A stretch of 64,000 nt of DNA from Burkholderiaceae bacterium (GCA_947448695.1 CANFOL010000008.1:17013-81012); one strand, 5' to 3'; positions 19,215 to 30,273 are shown, numbered from the stretch's first letter. Notes: a model not told the origin generated them from the letters alone. Program-made: numbers and translations.

Positions 19215-21398
19215 TTATTTAATAGTTATGAGTGCTTTGCGAATATGTTCTAAGACATCTTTAGCCGAAGCTGGTATTGGAGTACCTGGACCGTAAATAC
19301 CTTTGACTCCTGCCTCATATAAAAATTCGTAGTCTTGTTTTGGTATGACTCCTCCAACAAACACCACAATGTCTTTCCCGCCTTGACGTTTTAATTCCTC
19401 AATAATGGCCGGAACTAAAGTGTTATGTCCTGCAGCCAAGGTTGAAATTCCTACCGCATGGACGTCGTTTTCAATTGCTTGTCTTGCACATTCATCAGGC
19501 GTTTGAAACAAAGGTCCCATATCTACATCGAAACCCAAGTCGGCAAATGCTGTAGCAACTACTTTTGCCCCACGATCATGACCATCTTGTCCAAGCTTAG
19601 CAATCATGACACGTGGACGCCGTCCAAACTCGTCACCAAATTGTGCTATTTCGTGTTGTAACTTTTCCCAACCCTCAGCTGAATCATAAGCAGCAGCATA
19701 CACACCGGTCACCTTTTGCGTATCAGCACGATGCCGACCATAGACTTTTTCTAAGGCATCAGAGACTTCGCCTATTGTCGCTCTAAGTCGCATCGCAGCA
19801 ATTGTTAACTGTAATAAATTTCCTGATTGATGTTCCGCAGCATGCGTAATGTCTTGCAGAGCTTGCACTACTTTTACTGAATCTCTAGAGGCTTTGACAG
19901 ATTTTAACCTTGCAATTTGGTTATCTCTTACTTGAATATTATCAACTACGCGAACATCAACGTCTCCTTCTTGATCCAATTGGTATTTATTAACGCCTAC
20001 AATCACGTCTTTACCTGTATCAATATTCGCTTGCTTTTGCGCCGCAGCTGCTTCAATTTTGAGTTTGGCCCAGCCACTTTGCACAGCTTTGGTCATGCCA
20101 CCCATTGTTTCGACTTCTTGAATAATTTCCCAAGCTTTATCAGCCATCTCCTGCGTGAGCTTTTCCATCATGTAAGAACCTGCCCAAGGGTCAATTACAT
20201 TCGTAATATGGGTTTCTTCTTGAATGATTAATTGGGTATTTCGTGCGATACGCGATGAAAACTCAGTCGGTAATGCAATGGCTTCGTCAAACGAATTTGT
20301 ATGTAAGGACTGCGTCCCTCCAAAAACTGCCGCCATAGCTTCAATACTTGTTCTAACAATATTGTTGTAGGGATCCTGTTCTGTTAAAGACCATCCAGAG
20401 GTTTGGCAATGTGTTCTGAGCATCAATGATTTCTGATTTTTTGGCGCAAACTCCTTCATGATTCTCCACCAAAGGATTCTTGCGGCGCGAAGTTTTGCTA
20501 CCTCTAAATAAAAATTCATACCAATAGCAAAAAAGAATGATAGCCGACCTGCAAAATCATCAATATCTAGCCCCTTACCTAGCGCCGTCTTTACGTATTC
20601 CTTGCCATCCGCTAAGGTAAAAGCTAATTCAAGCGATTGATTGGCACCTGCTTCTTGCATGTGGTAACCAGATATAGAAATCGAATTAAATTTCGGCATC
20701 TGCTTGGCCGTATATTCAATGATGTCGCCAATAATACGCATCGAGGGTTCTGGGGGATAGATGTAAGTATTGCGCACCATAAACTCTTTCAAAATATCAT
20801 TTTGAATCGTTCCGGATAATAGAGCTTGGTCAACACCACTTTCCTCAGCCGCAACAATATAACCCGCTAAGATTGGTAAAACAGAGCCATTCATTGTCAT
20901 GGAGACAGATACTTTATCCAGCGGAATCTGATCGAACAGGATCTTCATATCTTCTACAGTGTCAATTGCAACTCCAGCTTTGCCTACATCCCCAGTAACT
21001 CTTGGATGATCAGAGTCATAACCACGGTGAGTTGGTAAATCAAATGCTACTGAAATCCCTTGCCCACCCCCAGCTAAAGCTTTGCGATAAAAAGCATTCG
21101 ATTCCTCTGCTGTAGAAAACCCTGCATATTGTCTGATGGTCCATGGACGTGATGCGTACATGGTTGCTTGAGGACCACGAATAAAAGGCTCAAAACCAGG
21201 CAAGGTATTCGTAAACGACAACTGTGCAATGTCATCTTTGGTATATAAAGCCTTCAAAAATATATCATCCGGAGTTTTCCAACCCAGTTCGTCAGGATTT
21301 TTATTTGGAGATGACTTTGCCGCTAAAGTCCGCCATTCTTCTTCGCTCGTTTGAGAAAAATCTGGCCATTGCTGTGGATTTAATGAATTTTGGGACAT
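19215..21398 (-). CDS. methylmalonyl-CoA mutase, single-chain
   Basis: Adenosylcobalamin enzyme that isomerises (R)-methylmalonyl-CoA to succinyl-CoA. It has 727 aa, with the catalytic TIM-barrel region at about 1-560 ([18 protein letters not shown]) and the B12 domain in the last 130 residues. The cobalt-ligating histidine lies in DGHDRG, about residues 605-610, and the GGVIP block follows. The start is ATG 21398; the frame opens at TTG 21413. It is the first gene of a five-gene operon that runs to 14143. The GntR regulator gene is divergent from it. Confidence 0.95.
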   Translation of the reverse strand: MSQNSLNPQQWPDFSQTSEEEWRTLAAKSSPNKNPDELGWKTPDDIFLKALYTKDDIAQLSFTNTLPGFEPFIRGPQATMYASRPWTIRQYAGFSTAEESNAFYRKALAGGGQGISVAFDLPTHRGYDSDHPRVTGDVGKAGVAIDTVEDMKILFDQIPLDKVSVSMTMNGSVLPILAGYIVAAEESGVDQALLSGTIQNDILKEFMVRNTYIYPPEPSMRIIGDIIEYTAKQMPKFNSISISGYHMQEAGANQSLELAFTLADGKEYVKTALGKGLDIDDFAGRLSFFFAIGMNFYLEVAKLRAARILWWRIMKEFAPKNQKSLMLRTHCQTSGWSLTEQDPYNNIVRTSIEAMAAVFGGTQSLHTNSFDEAIALPTEFSSRIARNTQLIIQEETHITNVIDPWAGSYMMEKLTQEMADKAWEIIQEVETMGGMTKAVQSGWAKLKIEAAAAQKQANIDTGKDVIVGVNKYQLDQEGDVDVRVVDNIQVRDNQIARLKSVKASRDSVKVVQALQDITHAAEHQSGNLLQLTIAAMRLRATIGEVSDALEKVYGRHRADTQKVTGVYAAAYDSAEGWEKLQHEIAQFGDEFGRRPRVMIAKLGQDGHDRGAKVVATAFADLGFDVDMGPLFQTPDECARQAIENDVHAVGISTLAAGHNTLVPAIIEELKRQGGKDIVVFVGGVIPKQDYEFLYEAGVKGIYGPGTPIPASAKDVLEHIRKALITIK

Positions 21399-21611
21399 AT
21401 ATTCTTTCTGCAATAAAAGTGAGCATTTTTCCTATACCCTGAAGAATAACATTGACAACTCAAATAATAAATAGTTAAATGAATTATAAATTATGAATTC
21501 AAATTGATGATCACTTTGTTGAAAATTAATAAATAAAATTCGATATTAAATAAATAATTGTTTAATTTCATGTATTTACGTAACATTACTGAACAATATT
21601 CTTTAAATTTT

Positions 21612-22250
21612 ATGAGCCAAACATTAACTAGTAAACCCTTATATGAAGATGTGGCGGACTTAATTCGGGAAAAAATATTTTCTCACGAGCTTACCCCTGG
21701 TAGCTGGATTGATGAAAAGTCATTAACGACTCAATTCGGTATTAGTCGCACTCCTCTCAGAGAGGCAATTAAAGTTCTTGCCTCAGAAGGTCTGATCACT
21801 ATGAAAATACGTCGAGGAGCATATGTTACTGAAGTCGACATGAATGAAATTGCTCAAATATTTCAAGTCATAGCGCTTCTAGAAGGAAATGCATGTAAGG
21901 TTGTCGCAATCACGGCAACAGACCAACAGTTAGAGCTCTTGGATGGCATTCATCTCAGATTAGAAAGGGCTGCAGCGGATCGAGATGTGGATCGTTTTTT
22001 TGAGCTAAATCAGGAATTTCACGACAAAATTCAAGAAATTTCAGGTAATCGATGGATGCGTAAGGTGATTACCGACTTAAGACAAATTCTTAAGTTACAA
22101 CGTAGAAATTCATTAACCAAATTAGGCAGACTAGAACAGTCACTTCAAGAACATCGACAAATTCTATCCGCATTAATAGCCAGAAAGGGTGATTTAGCTC
22201 AAGAGTTAATGATAAATCACCTTCAACAAGGTCAAGTTGCGGCGAGCTAA
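21612..22250 (+). CDS. GntR-family regulator, FadR/FCD subgroup
   Basis: Winged-helix repressor or activator controlled by a small carboxylic acid or acyl-CoA. The DNA-binding part shows LYEDVADLIREKIF and TQFGISRTPLREAIKVLASEGL; the helical FCD ligand domain follows, with FHDKIQEISGN. The frame opens at TTG 21558 with further ATG codons at 21570 and 21612; I chose 21612 because family members begin shortly before this block, but no start has a clear ribosome site. It is divergent from the mutase operon and probably regulates it, perhaps in response to propionyl- or methylmalonyl-CoA metabolites. Confidence 0.88.
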   Translation: MSQTLTSKPLYEDVADLIREKIFSHELTPGSWIDEKSLTTQFGISRTPLREAIKVLASEGLITMKIRRGAYVTEVDMNEIAQIFQVIALLEGNACKVVAITATDQQLELLDGIHLRLERAAADRDVDRFFELNQEFHDKIQEISGNRWMRKVITDLRQILKLQRRNSLTKLGRLEQSLQEHRQILSALIARKGDLAQELMINHLQQGQVAAS

Positions 22251-22252
22251 GA

Positions 22253-22597
22253 TTACTTTTTAATGACTAAATCGGTAGGAAGTGATGCTATGTAAGCGGC
22301 TATATCTTTTAATTGAGAAAGATTAAATTGTTTGACTTGCCCAGCCATAATTGCATTAGCACGACCAACTTGCGGATTATTTTCAACTTGATACGCTTTT
22401 AATGCATAAAAAAGATAGTCTTTGTGCTGTCCCGCCAATTTTGGATAGCTAGGAGCAATTGGACTTTTTAAGTCAGCCCCATGGCATGAACCACAATTGT
22501 TTTTTTCAACCAATACCTTACCAGACTCAATACTAGCAGCAAAAGAACTTGTGCTAGTGGCTAGTGATAAAGCGAACATCAATACAAAACGTTTCAT
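22253..22597 (-). CDS. small class I cytochrome c, periplasmic
   Basis: Single-haem electron carrier of 114 aa. A Sec signal ends near SSFAAS (about residue 20). The haem motif is CGSCH at residues 35-39, and the distal methionine is probably in IMAGQV. It is separated by 23 bases from another cytochrome c gene in the same direction, so the two are likely co-expressed. The redox partner is unknown; no oxidase genes are in the window. Confidence 0.9.
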   Translation of the reverse strand: MKRFVLMFALSLATSTSSFAASIESGKVLVEKNNCGSCHGADLKSPIAPSYPKLAGQHKDYLFYALKAYQVENNPQVGRANAIMAGQVKQFNLSQLKDIAAYIASLPTDLVIKK

Positions 22598-22620
22598 ATT
22601 TAACCTTTCAAATACATTTC

Positions 22621-22998
22621 TTATTTAAGCTTGTTGGCTTTGGTTTCAGCATTTTGTGCAGAGTAGTAGGCTGCTAAGTCAGCCATATCTTGATCTGAGA
22701 GGGATCCTGCAACACTGCGCATCGTTGGATGTTTTCTTTCCCCCTTTTTATAGGCTTGAAGTGCTGCAACGATATAACCAGAAGATTGTCCACCAATCAA
22801 AGGAACAGTATAAATTTCAGGAACTGAGGAACGATATCCAGGTATTGCATGACATCCTACACAAAGCCGAACGTTCTTGGCTCCTTGTTCCGCATTGCCT
22901 TGAATTTCCGCTGCTTGAGCAGGCAAACTGAGTGCTGCAGTAAAAATTGAAACTGAAAGAATTAATTTTTTTGTGGCTGTAACTTGAATTTTTATCAT
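22621..22998 (-). CDS. cytochrome c family protein, periplasmic
   Basis: Single-haem cytochrome of about 125 aa. I start at ATG 22998, which gives a normal signal peptide ending AQAA (about residue 30); the frame extends to 23082, but those 28 residues precede the signal unnaturally. The haem motif is CVGCH at residues 46-50 and a candidate axial methionine lies in HPTMRSVA. The spacing GGQSSGYIVAALQAYKKG is seen in cytochromes of the c553/c4 type. It is first in the cytochrome pair, divergent from moxR. Confidence 0.88.
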   Translation of the reverse strand: MIKIQVTATKKLILSVSIFTAALSLPAQAAEIQGNAEQGAKNVRLCVGCHAIPGYRSSVPEIYTVPLIGGQSSGYIVAALQAYKKGERKHPTMRSVAGSLSDQDMADLAAYYSAQNAETKANKLK

Positions 22999-23115
22999 TT
23001 TTCGTCTAATTAAAAGAAAAAACTTTGTAAGATAATAGTATAGAGGATAAGTATGAATGAAGAGTTCATTTGTTGAATTCAAGAAAATTACAACAGATTT
23101 TAATAAGGATTAGGA

Positions 23116-23973
23116 ATGACGAATACCGCTCAAAGCTTTCAAGGTACACAAAAGTATGTAGCAACAGATGATTTAAAAATGGCTGTTAATGCTGCAGTGA
23201 CTTTACAGCGTCCTCTTCTCATTAAAGGCGAGCCGGGTACAGGTAAAACCATGCTTGCAGAAGAAGTAGCAGCATCACTTGGGATGCCATTATTGCAATG
23301 GCATATCAAATCGACTACAAAAGCTCAACAAGGTCTTTATGAGTATGATGCTGTGAGTCGCTTGAGAGATTCTCAACTAGGTGACAATAAAGTCCAAGAT
23401 ATTCGTAATTACATTGTTCAAGGTGTTTTATGGCAGGCCTTTACTGCCTCGGAACCAACTGTTTTATTAATTGATGAGATAGATAAAGCTGATATAGAGT
23501 TCCCAAACGATTTATTAAGAGAGCTAGATCGTATGGAATTTTTCGTTTACGAAACTCGAGAAATGATCCAAGCAACCCATCGCCCTCTTGTAATTATTAC
23601 TTCAAATAACGAAAAAGAATTACCTGATGCTTTTTTAAGACGATGTTTTTTTCACTACATTGCATTTCCTGACCCTGTGACGATACAAAAAATCGTAGAT
23701 GTTCATCATCCGAATATCAAAAAAGATCTTCTAGCAACAGCATTACAAACATTTTATGAAATTCGAAACTTACCTGGACTGAAGAAAAAACCCTCCACTT
23801 CTGAACTCATTGATTGGCTAAAACTCCTGATGGCTGAAGATTTATCTGCCGATGATCTCAAAAGTAAGGATGGAAAAGCTTCCATACCTCCCCTTCAAGG
23901 TGCCCTATTGAAAAATGAACAAGATGTTCATTTATTTGAACGACTAATTTTTATGAATCGTCAAAATCGATAA
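23116..23973 (+). CDS. MoxR-family AAA+ ATPase (CoxD-like)
   Basis: MoxR ATPases work with VWA proteins as chaperones for metalloenzyme or complex maturation. Walker A is GEPGTGKT at residues 38-45 and Walker B is LLIDEID at about 117-123; the arginine-finger region reads LPDAFLRRC. It has 285 aa. The next gene encodes a VWA protein nine bases later, so they form the usual pair. No carbon monoxide dehydrogenase or other obvious client is nearby. Confidence 0.92.
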   Translation: MTNTAQSFQGTQKYVATDDLKMAVNAAVTLQRPLLIKGEPGTGKTMLAEEVAASLGMPLLQWHIKSTTKAQQGLYEYDAVSRLRDSQLGDNKVQDIRNYIVQGVLWQAFTASEPTVLLIDEIDKADIEFPNDLLRELDRMEFFVYETREMIQATHRPLVIITSNNEKELPDAFLRRCFFHYIAFPDPVTIQKIVDVHHPNIKKDLLATALQTFYEIRNLPGLKKKPSTSELIDWLKLLMAEDLSADDLKSKDGKASIPPLQGALLKNEQDVHLFERLIFMNRQNR

Positions 23974-23982
23974 TCTTAGATC

Positions 23983-25158
23983 ATGCTGATCAACTTTTTC
24001 TACGCCTTAAAAAAATCGAAAATACCTGTTTCGATTCAAGAATTTTTAACTTTATTAGACGCTCTGAAGAAGAATGTTATTCCTCCTTCTGTCAATGACT
24101 TCTATTACCTTGCCCGCTTAATACTTGTCAAGGATGAGAAATTTTTCGACCGTTTTGATCAAACCTTTGGTGCCTATTTCAATGGTATAGAGAATCTTCT
24201 TGAACTATACCCAGATATCCCTCTAGAGTGGCTTGAAGAAAAATTAAAACGTGATCTCACACCAGAAGAAAAGAACGCATTAGAGAAATTTACAAGCCCT
24301 GAGGAGCTTATTAAGCGTCTAAAAGAATTATTGGATGAACAAAAAGAGCGTCATGAAGGGGGCAAGAAATGGATCGGAACCGGTGGGTCCTCGGCTTTTG
24401 GGAACAATGGCTATCATCCTGAAGGGATTCGTATCGGCGGTCAATCAGCCGGTAATCGAACGGCCATTAAGGTTTGGGATGAGCGTCATTTTGCTGACTA
24501 TGATGACTCAGTTGAGCTAGGTACCAGAAACATCAAAATAGCCTTAAGACGCCTTCGACGTTTTGCCCGTGAAGGACAACACATCGAATTAGATCTTGAT
24601 CAAACAATTACCGCTACGGCTACCAATGCAGGATTTTTAGATATCAAAATGCGGCCGGAAAGACATAATCAAGTCAAAGTCCTTTTATTGATGGATGTTG
24701 GTGGCTCTATGGATGATCATATTGCACGGGTAGAGGAACTTTTCTCGGCGGCTAGTTCTGAATTTAAGCATCTTGAACACTATTACTTTCACAACTGCCT
24801 ATATGATTTTGTATGGAAGAATAATCGTCGCAGAACTATTGAAAAAATACCAACTATCGATATTATTAGAAAATATGGCTCCGACTATAAATTAATTTTT
24901 GTTGGTGACGCAACCATGAGTCCCTATGAGATTTTGGCAGTTGGTGGCTCTGTAGAAAATTCGAATCATGAAACCGGAGCTACTTGGATCAATCGGATGT
25001 TAGATCACTTTACACATCATGCCTGGCTTAATCCAGAACCTGAGCATGTTTGGCAGTATCGACAATCAGTTTCAATTATCAAAGATCTCATGAAGTCTAA
25101 AATGTACCCTGTCACGATTCAAGGCCTTGAGGGCGCAATGAGGGCCCTCTCAAAATAA
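23983..25158 (+). CDS. VWA domain protein, CoxE-like
   Basis: Partner of the MoxR ATPase. The 391-aa protein has a helical N-terminal half and a C-terminal von Willebrand A domain starting near residue 232. The metal-site motif is D238-V-G-G-S242, so the first Ser of canonical DxSxS is Gly here, which is common in the CoxE group. A Gly-rich linker (residues 127-160) joins the halves. The substrate is unknown. Confidence 0.88.
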   Translation: MLINFFYALKKSKIPVSIQEFLTLLDALKKNVIPPSVNDFYYLARLILVKDEKFFDRFDQTFGAYFNGIENLLELYPDIPLEWLEEKLKRDLTPEEKNALEKFTSPEELIKRLKELLDEQKERHEGGKKWIGTGGSSAFGNNGYHPEGIRIGGQSAGNRTAIKVWDERHFADYDDSVELGTRNIKIALRRLRRFAREGQHIELDLDQTITATATNAGFLDIKMRPERHNQVKVLLLMDVGGSMDDHIARVEELFSAASSEFKHLEHYYFHNCLYDFVWKNNRRRTIEKIPTIDIIRKYGSDYKLIFVGDATMSPYEILAVGGSVENSNHETGATWINRMLDHFTHHAWLNPEPEHVWQYRQSVSIIKDLMKSKMYPVTIQGLEGAMRALSK

Positions 25159-25208
25159 ATCATTATCATAGATGTATATTAGCTAAACTCAATCAATAGG
25201 AGTTCCAT

Positions 25209-25697
25209 ATGAGTCGAATGATCAATACACCATCCCTTTTAGATCAACGTATCGAAAAATTGGGTATCAAGATTCCAAAAGCAAGCTCCCCAGCAGCATC
25301 TTATTTGATGGCAAACCATGTCGGCAATCTCGTCTATGTTTCAGGACATATTGCCAAAAAGAATAATGAAGTATGGGTAGGCAAACTTGGTTTAAACATG
25401 ACTACGGAGGAAGGTAAATTAGCCGCTCGCGCAGTTGCAATTGATATCCTTGCAACTCTAGATAAGCATTTAGGTGATTTAGATCAAATAGAGCGCATCA
25501 TTAAGGTAACCAGTCTTGTGAATTCAACACCAGAATATACGGAACAACATTTAGTTACCAATGGCTGTTCCGAGTTATTCGTTGAAGTCTTCGGCGACTC
25601 TGGTAAACATGCTAGAAGCGCATTTGGTGTAGCCCAATTGCCACTAGGTGCCTGTGTAGAAATTGAACTTATCGCAGAGATTCGTAGTTTTATTTAA
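25209..25697 (+). CDS. RidA/YjgF-family protein
   Basis: The family hydrolyses reactive enamine or imine intermediates or binds small ligands. It has 162 aa, with about 25 residues before the core. Core blocks: [33 protein letters not shown] and [23 protein letters not shown]. The conserved Arg before SAFGV could bind a carboxylate. A good AATAGGAG site precedes the ATG. It belongs to the longer-N-terminus subgroup rather than the archetypal RidA, so imine deaminase activity is not assured. Its stop overlaps that of parC. Confidence 0.88.
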   Translation: MSRMINTPSLLDQRIEKLGIKIPKASSPAASYLMANHVGNLVYVSGHIAKKNNEVWVGKLGLNMTTEEGKLAARAVAIDILATLDKHLGDLDQIERIIKVTSLVNSTPEYTEQHLVTNGCSELFVEVFGDSGKHARSAFGVAQLPLGACVEIELIAEIRSFI

Positions 25698-28018
25698 ATC
25701 GGTTGCAACTTCGCATCTTTAAGCTTAGGCTCAATGGCATGCCCTTTTCTGGCCCTTTGAGCTTTAAATTCAATTAAGGTTTTATAACTGATATGAACTG
25801 ATGTGGCCTTTCCTGCACGTCCTAAGCCATCCATTTGCAAGCCTTGTGACCCGAATGCAATTGCGCTTTGCAATGACTCTTTGATATCAAGATCCATCAA
25901 TATCACACCTTTTCCACCTGCTTGTAGTCGTTTTAAATCTGCGATCTCAAAAGTCAATAAGCGTCCATTCCCCGACAAACAAGCTACCATCTTCATACCC
26001 TCACGGACGACTTGTAGAGGTAATACGCGATCACCACCATCAAATTTTTCATCTACTCCAACGAAGCTCTTTCCTGCTTTATTACGCGTCACCATGTCAC
26101 TGACATTGGCTAAAAATCCATTACCTGAAGCCATCGCTATCAGAAGCAAATCATCTCCAGCACCTGCAAAATATGAAACCATTTGCGTACCAGGCACAAG
26201 ATTAATAAACGAGGTGTAGGGTGATCCGTCACCTCTTGAACCCGGTAAATCAGAAACAGGTACGCTATATGCACGACCATTACTACCAATACCAATCATG
26301 ACATCAATAGTGCGACATTCATAAATAGCAAATAATGAATCGCTGGCTTTAAAGGCAAACTGTGAAGCATCATGACCATGCCCTTGACGTGAACGCACCC
26401 AGCCTTTTTGCGAAACAATGACAGTCACTGGTTCATCAATAATTTTAGTTTGTACTACACTACGTTTTTCTTCTTGAATGAGAGTTCTACGATCATCACC
26501 AAATGCCTTCGCATCTGCTTCTACTTCTTTAATAATTTTCTTGCGCATGAGTGCATCACTGCCTAGTAAACTCTCTAAATCCTCTTTTTCTGATTTCAAC
26601 TCAGATAATTCTTGCTCAATTTTGATTGCCTCAAGTCTAGCTAACTGACGTAACCTTATTTCTAAAATATCTTCAGCCTGACGGTCGGATAATTTAAATA
26701 CTGCCATTAAGTCAACTTTAGGCTCATCACTATTGCGGATAATACGAATCACTTCATCAATATTTAGTAGAACAAGTTGGCGGCCTTCAAGAATATGCAT
26801 CCGATCATTGACTTTACCTAAACGGTGCTGTGTGCGACGTGTAACGGTCTCGATGCGGAACTGTGCCCATTCTTGGATGATCGATAGGATACCCTTTTGA
26901 CGGGGACGCCCATCCGTTCCAATCATCACCAAATTAATTGATGCATTCGATTCCAAAGAAGTATGCGCTAGTAAAAAATTAGCAAACTCTGCTTCATCAA
27001 TATTTTTTGTCTTTGGTTCAAAAACTAAACGCACTGCAGCGTCCTTACTTGATTCATCTCGAACGCCATCTAATAATGCCAAAGTAGCCTGCTTCAGGGA
27101 ATTTTGATCTGCTGTAAGTGCTTTTTTACCAACTTTAACTTTAGGATTAGTCAGCTCTTCGATTTCTTGTAAAACTTTTTGCGTAGAGGTGTTTGGTGGT
27201 AATTCATTCATCACCAGTTTCCATTGACCGCGAGCCAATTCTTCCACAGACCATCTCGCTCTAACTTTAAGGCTGCCACGACCTACTTTGTAGATTTCAG
27301 AAATTTCCTCGGGAGAAGAAATAATTTGTCCACCACCTGGAAAATCAGGTCCTGGTATAAAAGATAGAATTTCATCTTCATTAATTTTGGGATTTTTTAA
27401 TACCGCAATACTAGCCGCAGCGACTTCTCTTAAGTTATGCGAAGGAATTTCAGTTGCCATCCCGACTGCAATACCCGATGCTCCATTGAGAAGAACAAAT
27501 GGTAGTCTTGCTGGCAACAATGCAGGCTCTTCCATAGAGCCGTCATAATTAGGAATAAAGTCAACGGTTCCTTGATTAATTTCATCAAGCAACAAACTAG
27601 CAATTTTTGTCAGTCTTGCTTCGGTATAACGCATGGCAGCTGCACCGTCACCATCGCGTGAGCCAAAATTACCTTGACCATCAATGAGGGGGTATCGAAG
27701 GCTAAAGTTTTGTGCCAATCGAACTAAAGCATCATACGCAGATTGGTCACCGTGCGGATGAAATTTACCTAAAACATCACCAACGACTCTAGCACTTTTT
27801 ACCGGCTTAGCATCTGCCTTCAAGTTCATCTCGTTCATTGAATACAGAATCCGACGTTGTACTGGTTTTTGACCATCAGATAATTCAGGTAAAGCACGAC
27901 CTTTGACAACACTAATGGCGTAATCTAAGTAGGCCCGCTCCGCATAATTAGCAAGCGTCAGTGAATCTTCTGGTTCAGAAGGTAAGTTAGAAAATAAATC
28001 TGGTTCGTTATTCGACAT
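25694..28018 (-). CDS. parC: DNA topoisomerase IV subunit A
   Basis: DNA-cleaving subunit of topoisomerase IV, which unlinks daughter chromosomes. It has 774 aa. The active-site tyrosine is Y131 in [10 protein letters not shown]. The quinolone pocket reads [11 protein letters not shown], so Q92 stands where E. coli ParC has S80 and D96 where it has E84. A long coiled-coil lies at about residues 420-480 and the short C-terminal beta-pinwheel is that of ParC rather than GyrA. It follows parE by 15 bases. Confidence 0.95.
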   Translation of the reverse strand: MSNNEPDLFSNLPSEPEDSLTLANYAERAYLDYAISVVKGRALPELSDGQKPVQRRILYSMNEMNLKADAKPVKSARVVGDVLGKFHPHGDQSAYDALVRLAQNFSLRYPLIDGQGNFGSRDGDGAAAMRYTEARLTKIASLLLDEINQGTVDFIPNYDGSMEEPALLPARLPFVLLNGASGIAVGMATEIPSHNLREVAAASIAVLKNPKINEDEILSFIPGPDFPGGGQIISSPEEISEIYKVGRGSLKVRARWSVEELARGQWKLVMNELPPNTSTQKVLQEIEELTNPKVKVGKKALTADQNSLKQATLALLDGVRDESSKDAAVRLVFEPKTKNIDEAEFANFLLAHTSLESNASINLVMIGTDGRPRQKGILSIIQEWAQFRIETVTRRTQHRLGKVNDRMHILEGRQLVLLNIDEVIRIIRNSDEPKVDLMAVFKLSDRQAEDILEIRLRQLARLEAIKIEQELSELKSEKEDLESLLGSDALMRKKIIKEVEADAKAFGDDRRTLIQEEKRSVVQTKIIDEPVTVIVSQKGWVRSRQGHGHDASQFAFKASDSLFAIYECRTIDVMIGIGSNGRAYSVPVSDLPGSRGDGSPYTSFINLVPGTQMVSYFAGAGDDLLLIAMASGNGFLANVSDMVTRNKAGKSFVGVDEKFDGGDRVLPLQVVREGMKMVACLSGNGRLLTFEIADLKRLQAGGKGVILMDLDIKESLQSAIAFGSQGLQMDGLGRAGKATSVHISYKTLIEFKAQRARKGHAIEPKLKDAKLQPI

Positions 28019-28033
28019 AAAAATTATTCTTGA

Positions 28034-30022
28034 TTAAATATCTGCTTCAACTTCATTACCATGCTCTTCTAACCAATTTCTCCTTGCAGAAGACTCTGAT
28101 TTACCCATCAACATATCCATCATCTTGTTGGTGTCAATCAGGTTAACTTCACCAGTAAGAATAGGTAAGAGTCTTCTTGTGTCAGGATTAAGCGTGGTAT
28201 CCCATAACTGTTCAGGACTCATCTCACCTAAACCTTTAAATCTTGAAATCTGCCAACTACCCTCTTTCAGACCATCTTTTTTTAGCTTATCTTCAATCGC
28301 AGTTAACTCAGCGCTATCTAACGCATATATTTTTTGGGCAGGTTTTTTTCCACGGGCAGGTGCATCAACTCGAAATAATGGTGGTCGTGCAACATAAATG
28401 TGTCCACGCTCAATCAATTTAGGAAAGTGTTTATAAAACAAAGTTATTAACAAAACTTGAATATGCGATCCATCGACATCAGCGTCCGATAGGATACAGA
28501 CCTTACCGTAACGTAAATTACTAAGATCAGGATTTTCATTTACACCGTGAGGATCAACTCCAATCGCAACAGCAATGTCATGTACTTCATTGTTGGCAAA
28601 TAAACGATCACGTTCTGTTTCCCATGTATTTAAGACTTTACCTCGCAAAGGCAAAATTGCTTGGTATTCTTTATTTCGACCCATCTTCGCTGAACCACCC
28701 GCAGAATCACCCTCGACTAGGAAGATCTCATTAATGATGATATCTTCACTTTCGCAATCTGTTAATTTGCCTGGCAGTACTGCAACTCCTGAAGATTTAC
28801 GCTTCTCAATCTTTTGTCCTGCACGTGTTCTTGCCTGAGCCTGTTTAATAACTAATTCGGCTAATTTTCTACCATAATCAACATGTTGATTGAGCCAAAG
28901 CTCAAGAGCCGACTTTACAAATCCAGAAACTAATCTGACAGCGTCCCGAGAATTTAAGCGTTCTTTTATCTGCCCCTGAAATTGTGGATCTAACACTTTA
29001 GCTGAAAGTACAAAAGAAGCTCGTTGAAAGACATCTTCAGGCATTAATTTGACGCCCTTTGGCAATAAAGCGTGTATGTCAATAAAACTTTTAACAGCGT
29101 TATATAAACCTTCGCGTAACCCACTTTCGTGAGTACCTCCTGCTGTAGTCGGAATCAAATTAACATAGCTCTCCCGAACCGGAGATCCCTCTTCAGTCCA
29201 AGCAACAATCCATGTTGCGCCTTCACCCTGTGCAAAGTTTTCTTCACCAGCACGATCCGGTTCAGCAAAATGTTCACCCGCAAACGCAGGTATGATGTGC
29301 TCACTATGCCCGGCCTGCAACATTGCTTCATCTAAATAGCCTTTTAATCCATTCTCATAGAACCAAGTTTGTGTATCGCCTGACTTTTCTTGAATGAGCG
29401 TCACTTTCACACCGGGTAATAAAACAGCCTTAGACCTCAGCAAACGCTGTAATTCTGGAAGAGGAATTAAGGCAGAATCAAAATATTTAGCCTCAGGCCA
29501 AACGCGAACACGAGTTCCAGAAGTTTTTGCTCCTACAGGAATCGATTTACTGCTAATTTTCTCTACTAAAAAGCCATGTTCGAATGCGAGAGTGGAATAT
29601 TGCTTATCACGCCATACTTGAACTTCTAGACGATTTGATAAAGCATTGGTAACTGAAACACCGACGCCATGAAGACCTCCTGAGAAAGCATACGCGCCTG
29701 CATTGCCTTTTTCAAATTTGCCACCAGCGTGTAGTTGAGTAAAGACAATCTCTACGACAGGTATTTTCTCATCAGGATGTATTCCAACAGGAATACCTCT
29801 TCCAAAGTCCTCCACACTGATGCTTTGATCGGTATGTATGGTCAAAATAATCTCTTTCCCATGCCCGCCTAATGCCTCATCTGATGCATTATCAATCACT
29901 TCTTGAATGATATGGAGGGGATTATCAGTCCTGGTGTACATCCCAGGTCTTTGTTTAACGGGCTCTAAGCCCTTTAAGACCTTGATCGATGATTCGCTGT
30001 ATTGTTCTTTACGTGTTGCCAT
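28034..30022 (-). CDS. parE: DNA topoisomerase IV subunit B
   Basis: ATPase subunit of topoisomerase IV. The GHKL ATP site shows EVIDNASDEAL (about residues 40-50) and GGLHGVGVSVTNALS. The TOPRIM domain shows LVEGDSAGGSAKMGR and DADVDGSHI. At 662 aa it has ParE rather than GyrB length, with no GyrB insert. It is first in the parE-parC operon, 176 bases from tRNA-Arg on the other strand. Confidence 0.95.
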   Translation of the reverse strand: MATRKEQYSESSIKVLKGLEPVKQRPGMYTRTDNPLHIIQEVIDNASDEALGGHGKEIILTIHTDQSISVEDFGRGIPVGIHPDEKIPVVEIVFTQLHAGGKFEKGNAGAYAFSGGLHGVGVSVTNALSNRLEVQVWRDKQYSTLAFEHGFLVEKISSKSIPVGAKTSGTRVRVWPEAKYFDSALIPLPELQRLLRSKAVLLPGVKVTLIQEKSGDTQTWFYENGLKGYLDEAMLQAGHSEHIIPAFAGEHFAEPDRAGEENFAQGEGATWIVAWTEEGSPVRESYVNLIPTTAGGTHESGLREGLYNAVKSFIDIHALLPKGVKLMPEDVFQRASFVLSAKVLDPQFQGQIKERLNSRDAVRLVSGFVKSALELWLNQHVDYGRKLAELVIKQAQARTRAGQKIEKRKSSGVAVLPGKLTDCESEDIIINEIFLVEGDSAGGSAKMGRNKEYQAILPLRGKVLNTWETERDRLFANNEVHDIAVAIGVDPHGVNENPDLSNLRYGKVCILSDADVDGSHIQVLLITLFYKHFPKLIERGHIYVARPPLFRVDAPARGKKPAQKIYALDSAELTAIEDKLKKDGLKEGSWQISRFKGLGEMSPEQLWDTTLNPDTRRLLPILTGEVNLIDTNKMMDMLMGKSESSARRNWLEEHGNEVEADI

Positions 30023-30159
30023 AGTTGGAAATTGTAGCTTGAATATGAATCCGCCTAAAATTCTTTGTTTTTGATGGTCGTTTACTAAATCTTATCAAGT
30101 TTCAAAGTCTTTTATAAATTAAGTTCATTACAAAAAAATCATTATATATATCAATTACT

Positions 30160-30187
30160 TTGTGAAATTCTCTGAACGATTTACAAT
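30160..30187 (+). promoter_or_regulatory. promoter of tRNA-Arg
   Basis: TTGTGA (30160-30165) and TACAAT (30182-30187) are 16 bases apart, and the tRNA begins 11 bases after the -10 box. Four to five of six bases match consensus in each box. Confidence 0.55.
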
Positions 30188-30198
30188 GTTGTGTGATT

Positions 30199-30273
30199 GT
30201 CCCTGTAGTTCAATGGATAGAATAAGCCCCTCCTAAGGGCTAGATACTGGTTCGACTCCAGTCGGGGATACCA
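30199..30273 (+). tRNA. tRNA-Arg (anticodon CCU)
   Basis: 75 bases with CCA encoded. The acceptor stem pairs GTCCCTG with CGGGGAT, with two G-U pairs. The anticodon stem AGCCC/GGGCT holds loop CTCCTAA, giving anticodon CCT, which reads AGG. The T arm is CTGG-TTCGACT-CCAG. Confidence 0.95.

Noticed and set aside
21399..21611. AT-rich palindromes such as TGAATTCA as operator of the propionyl-CoA operon
   Set aside because: Several short AT palindromes occur by chance here and none repeats in a way that picks out one site.
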